64,000 bases of DNA. Source: Nematostella vectensis (Eukaryota > Cnidaria > Anthozoa > Actiniaria > Edwardsiidae). The position numbers and the translations under genes are program-made. Position 1 is the stretch's first letter, and each line of letters opens with the position of its first letter. Shown piece after piece: positions 23,494 to 35,000 of the stretch. The stretch is taken from assembly GCF_932526225.1 (NCBI RefSeq), contig NC_064039.1, positions 16,918,639 through 16,982,638 of the forward strand, written 5' to 3'. Under the pieces are notes generated by a model. The model was not told where the DNA came from, ran no database searches, and saw nothing but the letters and a program-made list of their open reading frames with translations.

Positions 23494-24330
23494 TTAATAG
23501 TGTCTCTTCCCTGCGCGAGGAAGTAAGAACTGCTTCTGATCGCAGTTTTTACTTCCTCTTCTGAGACGACCTCCTTTAGCGACGAGGATTACGGGACTCC
23601 ATCGGGCAGATCCATTCTCGCCAGGGGTGGGTTCATTTTCGAGATTCTTAAAGTGCTTGAGACTCTTAAAGTCCTTGGTAAATGCATCGATATCAATTAA
23701 GCAACATTGAGGCATCTGCTTTGATTTGAGAACATTTTGTGGATGTTCCCAAAATCGAGTTTGCTAATATGTTTGTCCAATAGCTCCTTTCTTCATAGTT
23801 GCTTTAATTGCCTTCAGAAACAGCCGCTCTCTAACTGTACTATCAATTAGTTGCTTGCATAACTGTCTGGCTAATTTTTTAGCTCTGTCTTTCTATTTTT
23901 GCCTTCGTTATCAAACCATTCTTTATCTATTATTTTGTTTCTGAGGTTTTTGGTACTGGAGTCCAGCCTCTTTGCTCAGCTTTACTAAAGTGCCTGAGAA
24001 GCTATCGACTAGCCGTTTAATACCCTCTGCTTTTAGATCCACCGCTCTTTGCTTCGTTTCGAATTTGTTTTGGAATTTATAGAAATCTAGCAGTTGTGGG
24101 ATCTTAGGTTTAGCATCATCATTCCAAATCAATTTTCTTAAATGTATCACTGGACGGAGCCTGGTGTGCTTTCTCCGCTCTGGGGGCGGTGTAATCGCCA
24201 AGGCGTATGAAATGTGGTAGTGGTCGGACAGGTGTGGTATTAGACTTCCGACTCTAAGAAGCTGTTTCTTGACTGGATATTTTGCTGTACAATAGCATAG
24301 TCGACAATGCTACTGCCATTGCATTTTACG
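23494..24330 (-). pseudogene. LINE relic (endonuclease-RT linker region)
   Basis: The frame 24201-23923 reads ITPPPERRKHTRLRPVIHLR, KLIWNDDAKPKIPQLLDFYK, and just upstream in another frame YHTCPTTTTFHTPW. A segment around SDHYxISY then RxRPVxxxRKxxxxD precedes RT in many LINEs. A following piece at 23715-23494 has DFKSLKHFKNLENE. Frames are broken and there is no RT core. Confidence 0.5.
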
Positions 24331-24537
24331 GCCGACCGCTCCCCCCTACGGTTCGACCATTGAGAATCCTAAGGTTATTCTCTGTACTAGGACATCCCTA
24401 TAATTTGCCCTGAAAATGGCACCACAACAAAAAAGAATCGGGAGAGCCGGAAACGGGCTAAGGGGGTAAGGGTCAGGTCTCGACCCCATGCGCACACGGT
24501 CAGACTCAGAGATAAGTGCGACTAATCGGGCCAGGAA

Positions 24538-24553
24538 GGGGGGGGGGGGGGGG
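24538..24553. repeat. Poly-G tract
   Basis: Uninterrupted run of about 15 to 16 G residues; likely variable in length. Confidence 0.9.
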
Positions 24554-25114
24554 GCGAGGACGCTAGATTCAGCTTTAATGTACATGCTTTTTTCCTCAAT
24601 TGATAACACCATATTTATGGTTTGCTCATTTCATGTGATGCCTCACCAATAATAAGTAATCAAACGCAATAGTTTTTAACCGGTCGATAGTCGATCAAAC
24701 TGTCGTTCTTCTAGCTTACTCGGCCATCCTCCATATTGAAAAGGTAACAAGACCTAAACGTTTTGATATATGACATGCTTCCCGTAAGCTCGCCACAGGC
24801 TTTCTAGAAAAACGACAGCCATCTCGCACTGTTATTATAGAGTAGCACCCATCCCTTGGTCAGAAGTAACAGATATCTAAGAATAGCGCTTCCAAACTTT
24901 CTTAAAGTCAGGAGAATAAGGAAAATTGTATCATGATAATGCCAATAGAGATAACTCGAAATTTAAAACAAGTGATGGACTGGGGCGAGCCTTTCACTCT
25001 TTTTGAAAATGGCAAGTTACGATACCTGCTCTTTTTTTATATTTTTAGCTTATCTCTTTATAAGCGTCTTTGTATCTCTGACTATCCCTACATTAAGTGA
25101 CTTTCAGATCTATA

Positions 25115-25678
25115 TTTATTAATCAATAACACGAACTATTTTTACTTGGGCTTTCTCAAGATTTTTCGAATGTTTTCTTTTCGTCAGGTCTTCTTAAAAT
25201 CAGCACATTCGGCTTCCAGAAACTCATTCCTTAACACCCCACAAATACCAAAAGCTTCGGGCAAGGTCGCGCATGTTTTTCTACGTATTTCGTATTGTTT
25301 CGTGAGTCTTTTGCAGATCCTACAGCATTCCGCGAGTCATTTGTACATTCAGTTGCGTCCCGTGAATCTTCCACACAACCCGTAACGTCACACAGTCATT
25401 CTTTTCTTCTGTGAGCTCGAATTTTTCGCACATCCTGTGGGCTCCCGCGAGTGTTTTGCGCATCCTGTGGCGTCCCGCGTGTTTTTTGCGCATCCTGTGG
25501 CGTCCCGCGAGTGTTTTACGCGTCCTTTGGCGTCCCGCGAGTGTTTTACGCATCCTGTGGCGACCCGCGGGTCTTTTGCACATGCCTTAGTGCCTAATAT
25601 GACAAATGACGACGTGCCACAGGGTTCAACCCTAACCCGAGGAGCAGTCCCTCCTTGTCGCATTCTCATCACGCCCTA
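25115..25678 (-). promoter_or_regulatory. Putative 3' UTR of the receptor with poly(A) signal
   Basis: Downstream of the stop on the minus strand, the first good AATAAA lies at 25120-25115, about 560 bp after the TGA. The UTR would contain the 30-bp minisatellite at 25431-25580. Inference from the hexamer only. Confidence 0.4.
25431..25580. repeat. 30-bp minisatellite, five units
   Basis: Units CATCCTGTGGCGTCCCGCGA plus GTGTTTTACG begin at exactly 25431, 25461, 25491, 25521 and 25551. Decayed units extend left to about 25300. It falls in the predicted 3' UTR of the receptor. Confidence 0.93.
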
Positions 25679-26014
25679 TCACACTTGCGGCAAATAATAT
25701 GACCAATACACGATATTGAACAGCGCGTACAGCAGTGGAAATACCTTCTTAGAGCAATGGTCAATGAAATGAGACTTCTTTGCGTAATGTTCGTAGCTAC
25801 TACTAGAAAGCTGATCGCCAAAATTGTACTCGTGCTTTTCCTGTTGTTTGTGCGACGCTAAACGTTGCAACGGAAGTATGTTGGTCACGTGATCAGCGTC
25901 AGAAAAGCCATTGGGCACCGGTAATTCTCGTCGAGGTCTTGGTAGGCCGTTAGACCGCTCTCGACAATGACATGGCTGGTCCATGACATCAGTAAGGGTG
26001 ATACTTTGAGTAAT
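25679..26014 (-). CDS. Receptor exon 9: cytoplasmic loop and M4
   Basis: 336 nt including the TGA stop. About 88 polar residues of M3-M4 loop (PRPRRELPVP, then a Ser/His/Lys-rich part) precede HFIDHCSKK and the M4 helix VFPLLYALFNIVYWSYY. FPxxxxxFNxxYW is the family M4 signature. Confidence 0.93.
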   Translation of the reverse strand: MTQSITLTDVMDQPCHCRERSNGLPRPRRELPVPNGFSDADHVTNILPLQRLASHKQQEKHEYNFGDQLSSSSYEHYAKKSHFIDHCSKKVFPLLYALFNIVYWSYYLPQV

Positions 26015-29000
26015 CTGAAAATGGAGGAGCATAGTAGTGAGGCTAAATCTGGTATTCCTTGCCGCGCTTCGCACCGCTTTCTTCCCTGCTTACTACATAT
26101 ACCGTTCCGTTAAGGTTGTATATCCCTTGATTCGTATTATCGGGTATAAAATTTTAAACTTTCTTATAACTGCCCCCCCTGTCGCTCTCTCTCTCTCTCT
26201 CTCTCTACCCCTACCCCGTTGGCGCCCCGGATTTTTTTTTTAATAAAGCAAATTGATCGCAGGTTTGTTGACGACTTACTTGTAAACTGTGCTTCCTACT
26301 TAGGGTAATACGCTTGTAATCGGTGACGTTCAACACAAGTACGTACTCCACCATGGACGCCAGGATGAACATAAAGGAGATGATAAGATAATAATCTACT
26401 GCTTTGAGATACGATATTCGTGGAAGAGATGAGTTGATCGACTCGAAAAGGACCATTGTGCTTAGGATGCAGGTGACTGTAAGAGAGATGCGCGCAGGCA
26501 CGGCATTCTTGTTGATCCAGAAGCCGAGCCAAGAGAGGAAGACAATAAACGCGGAAGGAACGTAATGCTGCACAATGAAATACGACGTACGGCGCTTGAA
26601 CCTGAACGACACGCGAAGACTATCGAAAGAGCCTGTTAACAGGGAAAAGGTTATCATGGTCTGCATTGTCATCTAAAATATTCTTCATTTTTTGGTTAAT
26701 ACAGTATGTTTTGCGTGTCAGAACACCAAACCATCACTACTAACATAATGTTCATCATTATCATTATTGGCACAACCATCATGATCATCTTCTTCACTAT
26801 ATAACTGTGACCATCATCATGACTATCATCGTATCATCTATACATCGTACTCACTATGTTGATTCGGATTGGCTCAGTGCGCGCTCTTTACTTTGAGAAT
26901 CACGCGATCTGAGGGTCTTCATTTATCAGCTAGTAGTTATTTTTTTTTCTACGCGCCCAATGCACATCATCATTGACATTATCAATTACTAAACCATCAT
27001 CAGCGTCATCATCATCAATTACCGTACCACCATTATTATCATCACTATACAATCATTATCATAATTATCATCCCCTTCTATACCGTCATTATCATCGTCA
27101 TCATCATCGCTTAACTATACTATTATTATGATTGTCATTATCATCATTATCATTATCGCTTACTATACTATCATTATCAGCGACACCATCATCACCTTTG
27201 CTATTGTTGGACTCGAGTTTCGAAGTTGTGACCTCGGTCATATCAAACTGCGCCATTTCTCCCGCGAATATCTCGATAGGTGTAGTGCCGCGATTATTCC
27301 AGTTATAAATTACGTCTTCCACAGTATACGCATCTGAAAAAAAGTAACGCATTTTTTCCTGCGTGAATCGTTTTTTTTTTTTGTCAAGCGATAGCTGTTA
27401 CTTACAGCTTTCAATCTTGAGCACGCAGTCTTGTGTGTCCATAGGAAAAAAACGGAGGTCCATTTCACACGACGCTGTTAACGTTATTCTGCAAAGACAA
27501 TAAGACTTTGTTGAGCAAAAACTACAAAAACAATAACTAATAAACGTTTATAATTATAATATTGCTAAGGGTGATTGACTTATACAAGATAGGCGTGATT
27601 GCTAAACAGGCATCACCAGCCGTTAAAGAAAGTATTGAGCTACCAAACAATGATTGTATATCAGTGAAGACTTGAAGAATGTATGTTTGTAATCGGTACA
27701 TATATACTGCAAAACTAATTTTGTCCGAAATTTTCGGGCCTACGCGTGGATAATATTTTGTTTTCCTATACGGGGTTATCGCATACCTAGAACTGTAGTA
27801 AATTAGTCCGTCGGGCCAAATTTTTGTCCTCATGTTTTCCCTGGTAACGTGATGAAATTTTGAGCTTTTGACGTTGACGAAATAAGTGTCGGGCGTCCAA
27901 AAGTACTGTCCGGGGTTCGCGGCCATATTGAAAACTTTATCTACATCGTGGGCTAGTCTTTCGTCTCGCCACCACTGTCTGAAGAATATGTCAAGCGAGT
28001 AATCCTGATGGATAAGAGGTAGACAAAAGGTGCATCAGCCCTAAATTACATGAAAAAATTTCTGTCAGAGGCCATTTTGATTCTAGCAAAACAGCAAATA
28101 CGAGAAAGCAATCAATCAATCAATACTTTATTCGCATTTCCATAATTCTTAATTTATACATTATTTGTTTTCGAGACTATATCTCATTTCAATTTTCTAT
28201 GTTTAGATTTTGAGTCAGTCCAGGAAGAAATATAGTAGTATAATTGTAAGGAAATGCCTAGGGCCTAAATGAACCAAAATGGTTTTCGAGTTGGGTCCCT
28301 AGCCAGAACTTGTAGTGAATTGAAAAATGTAGCCTTAACACATACAAAAAGATAAACAAGCGAAAAAGCACACAAAACACATAGCAAGAAGCACACATGG
28401 GGAGGGTTAGAATTTTATGTCAAGAGTTCCAGTTTGTTTTAATAATAAATAACTTTCGGCCTTTTTGCAAAACATATTTTTATTAAGTTGTTTTAGATAA
28501 GGGGCCAGTTTTTCCCAGAGATTAGTCGCTATAACAGGAAGTGTTTGTTTACCAGTATTTGTCCTAAAACGAGCTTTGTATAGATTGTCATTTGCTGCAT
28601 AACGGGTATTATAAGAGTGAATGTCCTTAGCGTATTTGAAAGAGTTGTGAAAGATAGGGGGAAGATGTTGCTTGTGCCAGCCATGTATAAATTTTAAAGT
28701 TTGGAGTTCAAAAATGTGATTTACTGTTAGGATATCTAAAAGGTTCAAGAGTGGTAAAGCACTTTCTGTATTTTCACCAAATAAAGTTGAGAAGAAAATT
28801 ACCCTGGCGATATGATTTTGTTTAGTTTGAAGTATTTTTGTATTTGATTTATAGGCGCTTCCCCATGCTATTGTAGCATATGAAAGGTAGGGAAATATGA
28901 GGTTGTAGTAGATCTGTCTAAGTTGGGATGGGGATAGATAGTGACGAAGTTTATAAAATATACCTGTATTTCTTGATATTTTGGAGGAGATATATAAAAT

Positions 29001-32000
29001 ATGGTACTTCCAATTTATTTTGTCATCTAGAATAACGCCTAAGTATTTGACATGGTCTTTTTTTTCCAGGGTAACAGTTTCATCACCATTCGGAAGTACT
29101 ATTTTTATTTACGTATTTAATTTATTTTGGGCTGATTTAATTATCATAAAATTAGTCTTTAAAGTTCTCTTTAAATTACTCTTTAAAGTTTATTGACAGT
29201 TTGTTTGCATCGCACCAGTTCTTAACATTGCTTAATTCATTGTTGATAAGTATTTCGAGATCTTTTGAGTTTTTATTAGAGGCAAAGACATTTGTATCAT
29301 CTGCAAATAACCGGAAGAATAATTTATCAGAAGAATTTATGATATCATTAATATATAGTAAAAACAATAAAGGTCCTAGGGTACTTCCTTGAGGAATCCC
29401 ACAAATCACTGTTTTTAGGGAAGAATCAGTACCATTAAGGGATAAAAATTGTTTTCTTCTTGATAGATAACTAGAAAACCAATTTAGAGGGGTCCCACGG
29501 ATTCCATAAGATTCAAGTTTCCTTAAGAGTATTACATGATTCACAGTATCAAAAGCTTTAGCAAAGCTTTAGCAAAGTTGTTTGTAGACTAGTTTTTCGA
29601 ATATTTGGCTGAATGATGATAATGTAGAAATGGGCCTGTAGTTGGTAGGATCAAACGTTTCCCCGCCTTTGTCAACTGGTGTTACTTTTGATATTTTTAG
29701 TATATCTGGAACTACTCCTTGTAAGAGGGACAAATTAAAAATAGAAATTATTGCCTCACTGATACTTGAATTTGCTAGTTTAATTAATTTTATTGGGACA
29801 CCAATAGTAGCTATATTAACTTTAAGGTTCTTAATAAGATCTGATACTTCGAAAGTACAGATGCCCCTAAACATGAAGCTACTGGTGAATGTTCGTTTAA
29901 TAAAAGATGTGGGTTCTATATCCGTAGTTGGCAGTTTATCAGCGAGAGTTAGTCCTACATTGATAAAGTGTTCATTCAATTTGTCAAATATGTTTTTTGT
30001 ATCAGTAAAGCATTTATTGTTATAGATTAGTTTGGATATACAAGTGTTTTCCTTTTTATCCCTGTCAATTAACATGCCAACTAGCTTCCAAGTCATTTTT
30101 AAGTTATTTTTATTCAATGAAAATTGAGAGTCAAAGTAATTTTTTTTAGCTGCAGCCATTATTCTGTTTAATTTGTTGTTATATGTTTTGTATTGTTTAA
30201 TCATTACAGGGTCACCACTGAAAAAGTGTGATTTATATAATTTGTGCCTTTGTTTGATTGAAACAAGGATAGAATTAGAAATCCATGGTTTCCTGAGTTG
30301 TTTCATTTTGGCATTGGAAGCTTTCTTGATAGGAGTATGTTTATCTGCGAGTTTTTGCAATACATTGATAATAGAGGACATACTTTCATTTTCATAAAAT
30401 TGACTCTTTCTAAATCTTCAAGGAATTTTTCTTTTCTAAAGTTGGTGAAATCCCTGTAAAATTTCTTCTCATTTCGAAGAAGAAAGGGTAGTAGTGAAAG
30501 TTCAGAAACATGGGAGATGGTCTGAGATATCAGCAAGACAGATACCAGATTTAATTGTTTTGCTAGGAACATTAGTGTAAATATGATCTATTAGAGTCTT
30601 AGAATGGTATGTAATTCGTGTTGCTTCTGTTATTAGTGGCATATATCCGAGAGAGAATAGCATGTCAACATAGTCGATCTATTAATTAAATCAAGTTTCT
30701 GGCTAAGGAGTTGTTGAAATGTTTTTAGATCGCTCTCTGGATGTCTGTAAATGCATCCAATGATAATATTTTTTTGGTTAATTCTTGGGATCTCAAAAAA
30801 ACAGGTTTCAACACCAGAAAAATCAAATTCAAAATCCTGTCTTCTAATTATTTGTATATTTTCTTTGATGTAATTTCCTACACCCCCAGCATTTGTTGGA
30901 GAGTGTTTTCTAATGAATTGATAGCCCGGGATTGAAATACTGGTAATGTTCTTTTCATTTAATTTAGTTTCAGAGATTGCAATAATACTAGGCATTTCCT
31001 TACACATAGTGAGAATATCGTTTAACAGTGGCATATTTTTTTAAGGCTGCGTGTATTGCAATGAAATATAGAAAAATTATTAGGTCCTATTTGCAAAAGA
31101 TTTGAAGTATTTTTTTACATCATAATACTTCGATTCTATATAAGAAAACACTTCTTCATTTGGAGTAGAGTCATTTTTATCAGGATTTTCCATAATGTCT
31201 GCATAAAGGTCTTTTGATGCTAGCGTTTGACTACACTCATAAATCCAAGTACCGATCTCCCTACGGAGTTCAAAATCTGATAGGTTTGGAAAAGGTAAAT
31301 CTAAGCCTTTAACTGTTATCTAGAGCATAAATTATTATTACAAAAGTTGAAATTTGCATGTTGGCTGAAGTAAGCAACAAGTGAGATTCCCTAGAGATCA
31401 ATTCTATACTGATAAATACTAGAGTTACATTTAAACTCTGCAGATAACTACTTCTAGATTCAGAATAATATGCTATACTTAGCTTGGCTTGGTATGTGAA
31501 TAGTGGAGTTGTTTAGTCAGGTCTGAAGGTGGCAGCTTCATAAATGCCTCAAACTTTGCAAGATCAGCGGGTGAATCGAATTTATATGTCTTTGTACTAT
31601 TCGCCGTTTGCTTTAAATAAATCCGACCATTGTTAGACCAGATATTTTTCCACTGCAATTTCTTCTTAAGCTTGTTGATCGTTCCGAACAGATTTTTCCT
31701 GGACGGTGTCAGAGATTCGGAAATACACTTTGTTGTCACTTTCCAAGGCAAGCTAAGAAAATGCTAGAGACTTTACTGCAAGCGATTTCCTTTCTGTTAC
31801 CATAGAATTTATTTCTGTCATCCCGACGCGTAAATTTGACAATAATCTTGTTATCTTTCTCTTTATCAAACGTTGGTAGGACATGAGCCGTAGAAATGTC
31901 CTCGCTTTCTAGATCGAGGCCCATTTCATTCCCAAGTGCAAGAACAATAACTTCACAGGTTACCTCTTCGGTTGGCAAAACCCCTGAGATCTCAACGCAA

Positions 32001-35000
32001 TCTCTTCTCAAATACTGTGCTAAGTCATCGACAGAGCACTCGAGATCAAACTGATCTTTACGGAGGTCGTTCACTTTCTTTTCTAGGCCATTATGTTTGC
32101 CGTTTGATGATTGCACTTGACCGATCAGTGTGTCATATTTCCCGGACAAGAATGACAGTGAAGACTCCAACTCCTTGATCTTTCCTTCAAAATCCGCTAA
32201 TTTGGCCTTGAAAGGCTCCAACTCACTATTGATCAGGGCTTTAACATCCTCCAAAGATACCATGATAGAAATCGAACGATAAATACGATAGATACGAAGG
32301 CTACACAATTAATTTTAGCCAAACTTTGGCAGCTACAAAAAACATGGCCGATCACGTTGGCGCCTTATTAAGGTTGTCTTAAGCATGCATTTCATGAACT
32401 TATTTCGTAAACAAAGTTTACTATATTTTAACATGATCATTCTAATGTTTTTTAGTATACATTGGCTATGCATAAATAATTTATTTCACGCAGCTTTTCA
32501 TCTTCGAAAGTTTTATGGCCTCGCGTTTTGCAGTGGCGGATGGCCTTTTCCCGCCCCCTTTGAAAATCCTGGAACCTCCCAAGGTGCACATCAGACAGAA
32601 AAGAACACAAATAGATCTTGCCTATTATATATTCTGATTGACTAAAATGCAATTATATTTCCTTATGAAATACCCATTTGGACCATTTATCTCAAATTTC
32701 TATTCTCTTTGTAATTCGTGCCTTTGATTTGGGCTCCCTGACGGAAGTATGATATGCGCACTCGATGTTTCCTTGTAGAAAGGAGATATCAGGTGCTGAA
32801 TGTACAACAATGCGCTTGTAAGGCATGGTCATCCGGTAGAAATCTATCTGTTAAAGACTAAAGTACCGATTGAAAGTCTGCAGATGTGGACTAAGTATTT
32901 GCCCTCACGGCGCAGGAGGCCGAAGTTAACCCACAGCAGAGAACTATCCTTTAGGATTGACTTTTTTCTGTTAGTTTGCTATGTCGCATGTATAACTTTA
33001 CCATCGACCCAGGGAGGAGTGACATATTTACAATTGACGATTCTTGATTCTTTTTCTGCTATTATTGGCATTAACTTATTTATATTTATTATCTTTTCCA
33101 CGACAAAATACCGATAATAATACAGTTACGAGGAAAACAAGCTGTAGACAAGCCAGTATATCAAAGGTAGCAAATTTAAAAATCGTAATCTTTCCATGTA
33201 GGCACGCCTTTGCGTTCTTTTCATACAAGAGATGATTGCACCGATTGAAGCGCCCAGATTTGCGAGGCATAACCGAACAGCGGCCGGACTATAGACATAT
33301 GTATATTAAGCGCCTTAAGTTAGTATCTTTTACAGATCCAGTATTTTTATTGATGTAGCCTAATGATTTATTAGCTCTGCTTGCCTGTTCATTTACGTGA
33401 TGGCTCCAGGTCAGATCGTCCAATACGTAAACACCTCTGTCGTTATGCACTTTAGAGGGCTCTTCTTGGCGTTATAGGACGAATTGACAGAGTGTCTCTT
33501 TCTCGTAATTGTCTGAGACATATATTTCTTCTCAGCGTCAAGAAATACTGGGTTACAGCCAAGGCTACTGCGGAAGGCAATTAATAATTGCGACTTGTAC
33601 AGAGGGGCCAAGATCGCGACTGCCACAAATAAGGTGATTCATAAATCGGTCGGTAGATGGGCATAAACCGACCAAGCATGCTTTGCTTTGAGCGCTAGAT
33701 TAAGCTTTCTCTGGCAAATAGTGGTGGAAAGAACAATTGAGCGCAGATCAAGGCACTCAAATGTAATAAAAACGTTAAGAGCACCATTACGCTTGCCAAC
33801 ATGACCGCCATCTCTGTCTAGATTAGCTGGTGATTAAATAGGATAGCGATCTTTGTCAGGAATTTTCTGCAAAAAGCATGTTCCTTGAAGAATCTAAATT
33901 TGTTTTTTCGAGGTAGAAAAAAGACGGCTTCATACACTCGATTGATAAAATGTAACACCTATTTATATATTCTCTATTATTTATATAGTGGAAGACATTG
34001 TGGCAAATTTATTTTGGCTTTCGCTTTGCAAGCGCGAACTCGATCGATTTTTTGTGCATCATCCAAAACTTCTGTCTCCTACTTTTTATACCAATATTTA
34101 AGGAAAAATACTTATACTAAACACTTCTTTTAGTGGTAGATTATGCGGCTATCACTATACACCGAATATGTGGACTATCGATTAACTAGATTAAGTAGAT
34201 TAACTTGTTGATTTCTATTGTTACCATGTCTTCCTCTCTTATTGTTCCAAAGGCCATAACCTTGAATTCGACCAGCACTTCAACTGCATCTCCTGCAAAC
34301 AAATTACATTAAACATTAAACGTTTACTTCAGCCAAGTATTTTAGCCAAATATTCAAATCAATTATTGAATTTCGTCGATTTACTTCAACAAGGCATTTC
34401 CAGAAAGCATTTCGAAGGTTCATAAAATATTCTACCCCTCCGGGAACAACAAGCCGCGTGCTACTGGGAACAAGTCGCAAGTAGTATAGTAGGGTTTAGC
34501 TAAGCACATGTATACCTGTGTCATTTGGACGAACCCATTTGTCGTAAGTCTCTTCGTCACGTAGCCTTTCCCGTAGAATTCTCGACACTGTCGAGTAAGT
34601 TGCCGATTGCTCTCTGTCTTTATCTTTTAACCCTAGAGGCATAGTTTTACAGGATTAACATCGTCATCTGCGATAGACAGGAGGTATAGGAATCTGATGA
34701 AGCTAGTACACCAGTAAGCGATCCGGAGACAACACACAAGAAAGAGTCACTTGAGATGAAAAAAAAAATTAGGGCTATTTCTTATTCAACTACGTGGGAA
34801 ATCTTTACAGCACGGTCAAAAGGGATGGTTTGTATAAGAGAGATTGTACTGAAAAAAAAACCTGTGATGGGGTTGAATGTACCCTAAAAGAGTGTGCTAT
34901 CCAATACACCTTCCTTATCACCAAGCTTGTGGCAAATCAATAGTCCCTTATTTTTTCTTACGTGTTTTTTTCGAAGGCTTTGTATTTCTGTTGTAATCCT

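Larger units (their letters stand above)
28110..32310 (-). mobile_element. Near-full-length LINE (CR1/L2-like), in receptor intron 4
   Basis: Same orientation as the host gene. ORF1, then AP endonuclease, RT and a C-terminal domain follow in order, ending with a 3' tail of ATTG units (28110-28124), a kind of microsatellite tail seen in CR1/L2-type LINEs. Frames are broken in ORF1, in the endonuclease, and by a deletion in RT, so it is dead. I could not define target-site duplications. Confidence 0.88.

Noticed and set aside
25320-25697. Overlapping ORFs with RHRMRKTLAG-type repeats
   Set aside because: Open only because of the 30-bp minisatellite; non-coding 3' UTR sequence is more likely.
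26211-26672. Receptor exon 8 starting at its in-frame ATG (26672)
   Set aside because: The phase from exon 7 and the strong TTAACAG acceptor place the exon start at 26632; the upstream residues are intron.
27104-27352. Asp/Asn-rich tail of the exon 7 frame as coding
   Set aside because: It is the ATC-rich intron 7; the GTGATG donor ends the exon at 27196.
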